Assembly (NCBI GenBank): GCA_002331575.1
Contig: DCZG01000129.1
Span: 1 to 13,510 of the forward strand
DNA from: Atopobium sp. UBA2090
GTDB taxonomy: Bacteria; Actinomycetota; Coriobacteriia; Coriobacteriales; Atopobiaceae
Direction of reading: 5' to 3'
DNA: 13,510 nucleotides
Positions within the stretch are counted from its first letter, which is position 1. Each line of letters opens with the position of its first letter. A model generated the notes under the pieces. That model was not told the origin of the DNA, searched no databases, and saw nothing but the letters and a program-made list of their open reading frames with translations. Of the stretch, positions 1 through 6,400 are shown piece by piece. A program made the translations under genes and the position numbers.

Positions 1-822
1 GTCATCGTCGCCAAGACCACCGACGAGGCGCTCGCCGGCGTGCATGCCTGCTTCAACGACTTCGGCGACGCCGGCACGACCGTGGTCGTCGAGGAGACCC
101 TCGCCGGCCCCGAGTGCTCGATGCTCGCCCTCACCGATGGCACGACCCTCGTTCCCCTGGCCACCTCGCAGGACCACAAGCGTGCCCTCGATGGCGACAA
201 GGGTCCCAACACGGGCGGCATGGGCGTCTACAGCCCCGTGCCCTTCCTCACCCAGGACGAGTACGACACCATGGTCGACATCGAGAAGCGCGTCGTCTCG
301 CAGCTCGCGGCCGACGGCATCGTGTACAAGGGCTGCCTCTACGGCGGCTTCATGCTCACCGAGGACGGTCCGAAGGTCCTCGAGTTCAACGCCCGCTTCG
401 GCGACCCCGAGACCCAGGTCGTGCTCCCGCGCATGGAGGGCGACCTTCTCGACGCCTTCCTCAAGATCGACGCTGGTGAGCTCGACCAGGCGGAGCTCGC
501 CTGGAAGGACGACCGCGCCGTGTCCGTGGTCCTCACGAGTGCCGGCTATCCCGGACACTACGAGAAGGGCATGGTCATCACGGGCATCGAGAAGGCCGAG
601 GAGCTCGAGGGCGTGACCGTGTACCACGCGGGGACCGCCATCGACGCCGCCGGCAACATCGTCACGAACGGTGGCCGCGTGCTTGACGTCACCGCCGTCG
701 CCCCCACGTTCGAGGCTGCCCGCGCACAGGCCTACGCCGCCTGTGCGCTCATCGACTTCGAGGGCAAGACCTGCCGCACCGACATTGGTCTCAAGGCGAC
801 CAAGACCCGCGCGGACATGTAG
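1..822 (+). CDS. purD: Phosphoribosylamine--glycine ligase (GARS), 3' part
   Basis: The gene is open from the first base of the window, so its start lies upstream; 273 residues are visible, of about 420 usual for the family. PurD joins 5-phosphoribosylamine and glycine with ATP to make glycinamide ribonucleotide, the second step of purine synthesis, in the cytoplasm. The visible part contains the ATP-grasp core: VVVEETLAGPE, the QDHKRALDGDKGPNTGGMG loop (about 160-225) and the metal-binding strand VLEFNARFGDPETQ (376-417). The C-terminal GARS domain follows, with VSVVLTSAGYPGHY and TNGGRVLDVTA. It stops at TAG 820-822, and the Nudix gene begins 22 bases later, which suggests co-transcription. 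All key motifs seen are intact. The identification is secure. Confidence 0.97.
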   Translation, partial: VIVAKTTDEALAGVHACFNDFGDAGTTVVVEETLAGPECSMLALTDGTTLVPLATSQDHKRALDGDKGPNTGGMGVYSPVPFLTQDEYDTMVDIEKRVVSQLAADGIVYKGCLYGGFMLTEDGPKVLEFNARFGDPETQVVLPRMEGDLLDAFLKIDAGELDQAELAWKDDRAVSVVLTSAGYPGHYEKGMVITGIEKAEELEGVTVYHAGTAIDAAGNIVTNGGRVLDVTAVAPTFEAARAQAYAACALIDFEGKTCRTDIGLKATKTRADM

Positions 823-826
823 GTAC

Positions 827-847
827 GAGAGGAAGCGACCACCTTTG
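827..847 (+). promoter_or_regulatory. Ribosome binding site deciding a TTG start
   Basis: GAGAGGA (827-833) precedes TTG 845-847 by 11 bases. No comparable site precedes the only nearby in-frame ATG (902). The site lies in the short purD-Nudix gap, consistent with translation from a shared mRNA. Confidence 0.55.
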
Positions 848-1612
848 ACCGACAAGAACCAGACGAACCCGGGCGAGCCTGACGCCATCGAACCCGTGAC
901 CATGCGTGACGAGTTCGAGTCCGCCGTCGACGGCCTCCGCGAGTCCGCCGAGGCCTTCACCTATGACGGCGACCGCAGCGCTCACGACCACGAGTCCGGG
1001 GCGCCAATCGAGCGCGGGCTAGTGCTCGGGGACGAGGACCCCCGCGACGCGTCGCTCGCCGAGACGCCCCGTTCGGAGGACGTCGTCTGGACCGGCCGCA
1101 TCTTCAACGTCGATCGCCTCAGGGTGACCCTGCCCGACGGGCGCAATGCCATCCGCGACGTGGTGCGTCATCCTGGCGCCGTGGCAGTCGTCGCGCTGAC
1201 GGAGGACGGCCGCATCTGCCTGGTGCGCCAGTTCCGCACGGCGCTTGACCGCGTGACGGTCGAGATTCCCGCCGGAAAGCTCGACCCCGGCGAGGATCCG
1301 CTCGAATGCGCCCACCGCGAGCTTCTCGAGGAGACGGGCATGGTCGCCGAGCGAATGGCGTTTCTCACCACCATCGCGACGTCAGACGGATTCTGCGACG
1401 AGCTCATACATATATATATGGCGACGGGGCTCGAGTTCTCCAAGTCGTGCCCCGACGTGGACGAGTTCATCAACGTGGACCTCGTCGAGCTCACCGACCT
1501 CGTGGATGCCGTCCTCGACGGTCGCATCGAGGATGCGAAGACCGTCGTGGGCGCGCTTATCTGCGACGCGGTGGCGCACCGACTCGCCCCCATCGAGGAT
1601 GACGACGAGTAA
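845..1612 (+). CDS. Nudix hydrolase, ADP-ribose pyrophosphatase type
   Basis: The product has 255 residues. A complete Nudix box (G-x5-E-x7-RE-x-x-EE-x-G) lies at residues 144-166 as GKLDPGE, then RELLEETGM; the glutamates of this box bind the catalytic metal. VRQFRTALDRVTVEIPAG just before it is typical of the ADP-ribose pyrophosphatase (NudF-like) branch, which splits ADP-ribose into AMP and ribose 5-phosphate; substrate choice is inferred from family likeness only. The frame stays open back to 671, inside purD, but the best start is TTG 845, 11 bases after the Shine-Dalgarno-like GAGAGGA (827-833). ATG 902 is an alternative but has no such site. With TTG the protein carries an acidic extension of about 75 residues before the Nudix fold (which starts near W82), longer than usual for the family. 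It lies 22 bases after purD and is probably in the same operon. Confidence 0.93.
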   Translation: MTDKNQTNPGEPDAIEPVTMRDEFESAVDGLRESAEAFTYDGDRSAHDHESGAPIERGLVLGDEDPRDASLAETPRSEDVVWTGRIFNVDRLRVTLPDGRNAIRDVVRHPGAVAVVALTEDGRICLVRQFRTALDRVTVEIPAGKLDPGEDPLECAHRELLEETGMVAERMAFLTTIATSDGFCDELIHIYMATGLEFSKSCPDVDEFINVDLVELTDLVDAVLDGRIEDAKTVVGALICDAVAHRLAPIEDDDE

Positions 1613-1644
1613 CCTGGAAAAGGGGACAGGTTGTGTTTCCAGGT
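1612..1644. repeat. REP-like palindrome with GGGGACAGGTT loop
   Basis: A perfect 9-bp inverted repeat, ACCTGGAAA (1612-1620) and TTTCCAGGT (1636-1644), encloses a 15-base loop containing GGGGACAGGTTGTG. It begins at the stop codon of the Nudix gene. The GGGGACAGG / CCTGTCCCC core resembles short dispersed palindromes found beside genes in many bacteria and linked to REP-associated tyrosine transposases; that link is from memory of the motif, not from a search. It lacks a GC-rich stem and a clear U-tract, so it is a poor intrinsic terminator, though it could still protect the 3' end of the purD-Nudix mRNA. Confidence 0.5.
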
Positions 1645-1674
1645 ATGTGCGAAACACGCCGGTGGAAGGGTGCC

Positions 1675-1703
1675 TTTAGCGACCGTTCCCAAATGCGTAT
1701 ACT
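1675..1703 (+). promoter_or_regulatory. Candidate promoter of the single-pass membrane protein gene
   Basis: TATACT (1698-1703) matches the -10 consensus at five of six positions. TTTAGC (1675-1680), 17 bases upstream, is a weak -35. Transcription would start near 1710, about 50 bases before the ATG at 1759. A 12-base stretch covering this -35 (TGCCTTTAGCGA, 1671-1682) recurs at 3099-3110. The call rests on the -10 match and spacing only. Confidence 0.45.
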
Positions 1704-1758
1704 GGATTGAGTTGACTGGGTTCGTTCTGACGTGGGGTCTATCGACGGGAAGAGACGC

Positions 1759-2649
1759 ATGGCGAAGGAGAAGCGCGAGTTTGCCCGCAGGCAGACCAAC
1801 GCACTGTCGGCCGAGAAGGCCGAGGAGCTGTTCTCTAAGCTCGACGAGACCGGCCATGTCAACGAAGAGTTGGCTCGCCAGCAGCGTCTCCGTCGCTCTG
1901 CGGGTGACAGCGCCGTCTCCATCGACCCGCTCGCCGACGAGGACCCGTCTGGATCCAACGTCGGAAAGGTCATGACGAGGACCGCCGTCGGCTTCGTCGT
2001 CTTCTTCCTCGTCGTTGTCATTCTCGCCCAGGTGTCCTGTGGCGTCGCTCGCCGTGCGAACACGGCGGACCTCTCCGCCAACGTCAACGTTCGCACCGTG
2101 GCATCGGCGCTTCAGGGCGGCGTGGAGTGGGGCAACGGCTTCACGCAGTTCCCCTCGGACTTCTCCGTCCAGGAGGCGGACGAGAACACCGGCCGCGTCG
2201 AGGTCACCGTCATCGACACGAACTCGATCGATGCGCTCGAGTGCTTCTCCGGCTCGCAGATCCAGGCCGCGGCCTTCTCGGTGAACGCCCTGCTCAACCC
2301 CAACATCAACACGGTGATCTACCACGTCAACGCGCACCTCGACTCGGACGGAAAGTTCGAGACGGCGCAGCTCTTCGGCTTCCTCAAGCCGACGGGGGAC
2401 GTCACCACGATAATGACCTTCGTTTGGACGAAGACGCAGTCATCCTCGGGCGTGAGCTTCTCATGCACCATCACGGGCGTCTCTGACGAGCTCGAGGAGC
2501 AGCTCCGCAACTCGGTGACCACCTCGTTCACCCCGGTCAAGATTCTGGGCATCAGCGACTCGAGTTCGAGTGACAGTTCGAGCTCGAGCAGCTCGAGCGT
2601 CACGACCGACACGACCAGCAGCTCGACGAGTGAGTCATCGGCGCAGTAG
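1759..2649 (+). CDS. Single-pass membrane protein with Ser-rich C-terminus, unknown function
   Basis: I do not recognise a named family. The product has 296 residues from ATG 1759, which follows GGGAAG (1747-1752) at 6 bases; a GTG at 1732 would add nine residues but has no better site. Residues 1-75 are charged and helical in character and probably cytoplasmic. A transmembrane segment spans about 76-95 (VGFVVFFLVVVILAQV). Residues 96-260 form a mixed domain with alternating polar and hydrophobic strands, likely outside the cell. The last 35 or so residues are nearly all Ser, Thr and Asp (SDSSSSDSSSS and similar), encoded by a TCGAG/AGCTCG-rich microsatellite-like stretch. The orientation is inferred from topology. 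It appears to be a separate transcription unit after the Nudix gene. A role at the cell envelope is likely, but no activity can be assigned. Confidence 0.82.
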   Translation: MAKEKREFARRQTNALSAEKAEELFSKLDETGHVNEELARQQRLRRSAGDSAVSIDPLADEDPSGSNVGKVMTRTAVGFVVFFLVVVILAQVSCGVARRANTADLSANVNVRTVASALQGGVEWGNGFTQFPSDFSVQEADENTGRVEVTVIDTNSIDALECFSGSQIQAAAFSVNALLNPNINTVIYHVNAHLDSDGKFETAQLFGFLKPTGDVTTIMTFVWTKTQSSSGVSFSCTITGVSDELEEQLRNSVTTSFTPVKILGISDSSSSDSSSSSSSSVTTDTTSSSTSESSAQ

Positions 2650-2810
2650 CGTATCCGTAACATGACAGCGTTCTCCCACGAATACCTTTCTGTTTTCGTC
2701 GTTTCAGCTGCTACAAGATAGTGAAAATGCCGCTTCCTGAAAACATAACAGATAAATAATAAACTAACTTATGGTAAGTTGGCATTCCAGCTGTATATAC
2801 TCCAAAAGCC

Positions 2811-2821
2811 TGGTATAGAAT
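2811..2821 (+). promoter_or_regulatory. Candidate extended -10 promoter
   Basis: TGGTATAGAAT contains TG-n-TATAGA, an extended -10 element, within the AT-rich part of the intergenic region. No good -35 lies at the usual distance. A start near 2826 would place the hairpin repeats (2837-2935) in the 5' leader of whatever is transcribed downstream, either the decayed leader frame at 2956 or, with a leader of over 500 bases, the giant adhesin. Confidence 0.35.
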
Positions 2822-2836
2822 CTACTCATCGTTATG

Positions 2837-2885
2837 CGTGGGCCGAGAGGCTGGCTTGCGTATGCCGCGGGAACTGTGGCCCACG
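2837..2885 (+). other. Long-range inverted repeat in the adhesin upstream region
   Basis: CGTGGGCC (2837-2844) and GGCCCACG (2878-2885) are perfectly complementary over 8 bp and enclose 33 bases. The right arm overlaps the first of the two related hairpin repeats, so alternative foldings compete. If transcribed, this would form part of a structured 5' leader. No known riboswitch consensus was recognised. Confidence 0.4.
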
Positions 2886-2935
2886 GCGCGATGAAGGTGG
2901 CGTGTACATGTCACGGGAACTGTGACCCGTGGCAC
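2864..2935 (+). repeat. Two imperfect 26-base repeats that can form hairpins
   Basis: Copy 1 (2864-2889) and copy 2 (2910-2935) share 20 of 26 bases around the core CGGGAACTGTG. All six differences are transitions. Copy 2 can form CACGGG (2912-2917) with CCCGTG (2926-2931), or alternatively GTCAC (2910-2914) with GTGAC (2922-2926). Two pairs change in a compensatory way between copies: T-A to C-G in the inner stem and A-T to G-C in the outer stem. One outer pair is lost in copy 1. They lie 46 bases apart, just upstream of the Shine-Dalgarno at 2944-2949. Confidence 0.5.
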
Positions 2936-2955
2936 AGCTGAATAGGGGTAGTGAA

Positions 2956-3098
2956 ATGAAGCTTAGCCGAACAACAAGAAGGCGGAGTCTCTTCGTTGGT
3001 GCCTGTTCGTGGCGGAATGTGCCACGAAGGTGCTGGCGGTAGGAGGCCCTTCAGTCTTCTCTGCGGATGCCGCTGCGGCCCTTCTCCAATTCCCGTGA
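2956..3098 (+). pseudogene. Decayed signal-peptide leader of a lost surface protein
   Basis: ATG 2956 follows AGGGGTAG at the same kind of distance as in the giant adhesin, whose start region reads AGGGGTAG-TAAAG-ATG. The frame begins MKLSRTTRRRSLFVG, a basic N-terminus, then ends at TAG 3040-3042 after 28 residues. In another frame (from about 3000) the sequence continues as KVLAVGGPSVFSADAAAA and stops at TGA 3096-3098. Joined by one frameshift, the two pieces look like the n-, h- and c-regions of a signal peptide with a cleavage-like SADA site, followed at once by a stop. I infer a remnant of a gene similar to the downstream adhesin; the body has been lost. It could also be chance. Confidence 0.4.
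3006..3028. repeat. Perfect 8-bp inverted repeat
   Basis: TTCGTGGC (3006-3013) and GCCACGAA (3021-3028) pair perfectly around the loop GGAATGT. The loop recalls the GGGAACTGT core of the hairpin repeats 80-150 bases upstream, so it may be a third diverged member. It lies where the decayed leader frame shifts, so it could instead mark a rearrangement point. Confidence 0.45.
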
Positions 3099-3153
3099 TG
3101 CCTTTAGCGATGAGAACAGAACCTAAACCTCAGCTTGAGTGTCTTGGAAATCA

Positions 3154-3285
3154 ATGAAGTCGGTCACGGTCTCGAGCGCAGTAGCCGCTGCCCTTGTCGC
3201 TGGCGGCGCTCCTTTCCACAAGAGAAGACAGGCGTCCACGGTCGATACGGCCGGAGAGTCCCGTCAGCTGACTAAGAGCAGATAG
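3154..3285 (+). pseudogene. Short signal-peptide-like open frame, probable remnant
   Basis: ATG 3154 to TAG 3283-3285 encodes 43 residues. It starts MKSVTVSSAVAAALVAGGA, which resembles a signal peptide, and then becomes basic and polar without a recognisable domain. The upstream site (TGGAAATCA before ATG) is a weak Shine-Dalgarno. It sits between another leader-like remnant and the true adhesin leader. I regard it as likely debris of a surface-protein gene, but a tiny secreted peptide cannot be excluded. Confidence 0.3.
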
Positions 3286-3336
3286 CAATAAGGATCCAAC
3301 CAGAGTGATGGCCGCAGGTTTGGAAGTTCGAGCGTT

Positions 3337-3352
3337 AGGGGTAGTAAAGATG
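3337..3352 (+). promoter_or_regulatory. Ribosome binding site and ATG of the giant adhesin
   Basis: AGGGG (3337-3341) precedes ATG 3350-3352 by 8 bases. This start is in the same frame as the adhesin body that follows the amber codon. In contrast the first start codon after the amber, GTG 3458, has no Shine-Dalgarno. The sequence around it closely resembles that around ATG 2956 (TAGGGGTAGT then AAA and ATGAA), evidence of duplication. Confidence 0.7.
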
Positions 3353-3442
3353 AAACGTAGCAGATTCTTCGAGAGGGTTCTGACCGGCCTTGTCGTTGTC
3401 ATGGCTTTGATTGGAATACTAGGGACCGTCGGTGTGACCTAG
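3350..3442 (+). pseudogene. Signal peptide of the giant adhesin, ended by an in-frame TAG
   Basis: Thirty codons from ATG 3350 encode a typical Sec signal peptide: a basic n-region (MKRSRFFERVL) and a hydrophobic core (LVVVMALIGIL, then GTVGV). Codon 31 is TAG (3440-3442). The next codons, in the same frame, read AYADDVATAPQ: AYA followed by Asp is a good signal peptidase I site and leads straight into the adhesin body. So the stop falls inside the c-region of one continuous signal peptide. CAG (Gln) changed by one C-to-T transition would give it. TAG is the normal stop of three genes here (822, 2649, 9874), so general recoding is not the explanation. Confidence 0.8.
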
Positions 3443-3457
3443 GCGTATGCCGATGAT

Positions 3458-6400
3458 GTGGCGACGGCGCCTCAATACACAAAGAAGTTGGATGCAAACG
3501 GCGACGGTACGTATACGCTGAGCCTCAGCGTGACGGGGAAGTCAAGCTCCTCCACGCAGTCGAGCAAGGCCGATGTCATTGTGGTGCTGGATACATCGGG
3601 CTCCATGGGCGATTCGGAGACAAGCACCACTCTCTCGTATGCCAAGGTCAGCTGGGGCCATGAGAATGACTCTTATGGACTGGTGAACGGTGCATATGTC
3701 CCGCTCACCCATACGGGTTGGGGTTGGAACGAATCATATAGTTATACGGATTCGAATGGCCAGCAGCAGACGTATACGCGGACCCGTTACTATCAGACCT
3801 ACGCGGAAACCACTCGGCTTGCCATTGCGAAGCAGGCTGTTGACAAGCTTGCAAAGCAGCTCTTGGCCAACAACACCACAGCCAATCCTGACGCCGTGCA
3901 GCTCTCGCTCGTGACGTTCGCGAGCACCGCGCGTGCCGCTACCACTCCGACCACCGATTTGAATACGTTTACTGGCTATGTGGATGGTACGAGTGCAGAC
4001 GGAGGTACGAACTGGGAAGATGCGCTTGCCACCGCGAATGGGGTTAAGACTCGTGACGGTGCCTCGGTCTACGTGATATTCGTCTCTGACGGTGACCCCA
4101 CGTTCAGGCTGTCCTATGGCAGTGGTGACGGGCATGACGGGTACGAGGGTCAGACCATCAACGGGAAGACAGTCTATGGCACCGGTAATTCGGATGACAA
4201 AAACAACAACTACAATGCCGCGCTGACTCAGGCGGAGGCCATCGTGACCGCAAAGAAGACCCTGTACTCCATCGGAGTCTTCGGCAACGCTGACAAGATG
4301 CAGAACCTTGCCACGGACAGCGGCGCAGGCGCGAGCAACTATTATAAGGCCGATGATGAGACGGGTATCAATGCTGCCTTTGCGAGCATCATTGCCAAGA
4401 TCACCAATGCGGCGACCTACGAGAACGTTGTCATCACGGATGGCGTCACCTCAATGACGTCTACGGACGCCGACCTTCTCAATGTAGACTCCACGAGCTT
4501 CACCTATACACGCTCTGATGGTGAGACCTATACCGGTCCCAAAGCTACCTATGATGGCAAGAAGGTAACTTGGAACATGGGCAGCACCCCACTGGCCGAT
4601 GGCGTTACTTACACCGTGAGCTTCAGGGTCTGGCCAAGCCAAGCCGCCTACGATCTTGTTGCCGCACTCATGAACGGAACAGAGACATACAATCAGCTTT
4701 CCGAAACGGATAAAGCCCAAATCGTCAAGAACGACGACGGAACGTATTCGCTGAAGACGAACACGGAAAATAGCCTGAGCTACGACCAGGTGCTCACCAA
4801 GACGACGAACCAGAAGCCTGCTGGAACGACAAACAGCGATGGTTCAATCTCTGGCACGGATGGCTATAAGTATACGTATGACTCGACGACGGGAATCTAC
4901 ACGGGGACGAAGACAGTGACGGGAACGCCGTTTGCCGCGCCAAACCCCGATGGCATTCCTCTGACGGTAGCCACTATGCCTGTCAGCAAGGCATGGTCTG
5001 ATGGCAATGATGCTGGATCCGTCACGCTGACGCTCGTTACCGACGGCAATCAAACCGCTCACGATCCGTCCTTCACACTTACGTCTGCAAATCATTGGAA
5101 GTCCTCGGTCTACATCGCTCCGGGTCTCCAGGTAGGTACAGATGTTCTTGACAGCGGTCATGATTACACCCTCGTCGAGACGAACACTGATTCCAGCTAC
5201 GAGTATTCAAGCGAGACCGCTCACCCGATGCTCGTCAATGGCACGCTAGACTACGGCGCTGGGAGTGACAACGTTCTTACGGGCACCAATACCCACAAGG
5301 GCAGCCTAAAGATCACCAAGACGGTCGTCGGTACCGGCTACAATGCCGACACCAAGTTCACGTTCGTCATCGGGCTCGGCTCCGAAAGCAGCCCAGTCTC
5401 CTCCGACGACAGCGGCAACGAGTCGCTCGAGTACCGCATCTACGACGCCGACAACAAAGTTGCATCTAGTGGCAAGATTGTGAACGGAACAGCCACCGTC
5501 TCCATCACTGCCTCGCAGTACATCCTCGTCGTGGACGTTCCCACGGACACCCCGTACAGCGTTTATGAGACCGACGTCCCCGACGGGTTCAGGCCTACCG
5601 GCTCCTCGAATGCCATAGGAAAGATTGCGGCCAATACTCAGACGGCCTCCTCCTTTACCAACACCTATGCTCCTGGGTTCCTCGATTACACGACGTCCTA
5701 CACGGTGACGAAGACCTGGGATGACAGCGACAATGCTCAGGGGACGCGTCCGGACAGCCTTGCCGTGGCTCTCGAGTACTCCGTTGATGGCGGCGCGACC
5801 TGGAAGGCCTATGGCGACAAGGTAACGCTCACGCAAGCTGCGGATGGTACCTGGTCGTACACCTTTACGAATCTGCCGATGTTCAACACGGACGGTAGCC
5901 AGATTATGTACCGCGCCGCCGAGGACACGCCCGCCAACTATACCGGGACGACTACGGTAACCCCGACCTACTTCAAGCTGAGCACGGACTGGAACGCCAT
6001 CACGCGCGTAACGCCGTGCAACGACACCGACTTCACCATCGAATCTGGTGGGGTTGGCGTGGTCATCGCCAAGCTTACGACGGGCAACAAATACTTCATC
6101 TGGACCTCGAAGCCCCTCACTTCTGACGAGAAGGCGGTCGTCAATACCATCGCGAACCATTTCTTCAGCAGCTTTGAAGCCGCGAACACTACTTATGGTT
6201 CCGGTAACCCTGCCACGTATGTCAACGGAAAGCAGGGGAGCGTCACCATCTCGGCGGACGCTAAGACTGGCGTGCATGTCGATTTCACGGGCGAGAGTGT
6301 CTGGGCGCAGTGGGCGTACGGCACCATAACGACGACTTCGGAATCCACGCCTGGTACCACCAGCTTTACGAACAAGCTGAATACGGGCAGCCTCTCCATC

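Larger units (their letters stand above)
2650..3349. other. Gene-poor region with promoter, hairpins and gene remnants
   Basis: This 700-base stretch has no intact gene of normal size. Its first part (about 2690-2835) is clearly AT-richer than the flanking genes. It contains a short hairpin, AACTTA-TGG-TAAGTT (2766-2780), and a candidate extended -10. Then come two related hairpin repeats (2864-2935), a frameshifted leader-like frame (2956-3098) with a perfect hairpin inside it, and another short leader-like frame (3154-3285). A perfect 10-base palindrome GTCAGCTGAC lies at 3263-3272. No clear intrinsic terminator is seen after the gene ending at 2649. Confidence 0.6.

Noticed and set aside
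671..844. Upstream extension of the Nudix frame into purD
   Set aside because: The extra 58 residues are Arg/Pro/Ser-rich shadow of purD in another frame, and a better start (TTG 845) with a Shine-Dalgarno exists.
1404..1420. ATATATATAT tract inside the Nudix gene
   Set aside because: It is unusual in GC-rich DNA but encodes an in-frame HIYMA segment in a conserved part of the protein, so no separate element is needed.
1168..2337. A 389-codon minus-strand open frame
   Set aside because: It crosses the 3' half of the Nudix gene and the membrane-protein gene in antisense, has no domain, and its composition fits a shadow frame.
3099..3110. 12-base repeat TGCCTTTAGCGA shared with 1671-1682
   Set aside because: At 1671 it overlaps a candidate -35, but at 3099 no -10 follows at the right distance, and a 12-base match alone may be chance.
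3151..3402. An 83-codon minus-strand frame in the adhesin upstream region
   Set aside because: It overlaps the adhesin leader in antisense and shows no domain or convincing Shine-Dalgarno.
3440..3442. TAG read as a sense codon throughout the genome
   Set aside because: purD, the membrane-protein gene and the adhesin itself end with TAG at sensible family C-termini, so TAG acts as a stop here. Local readthrough remains open.
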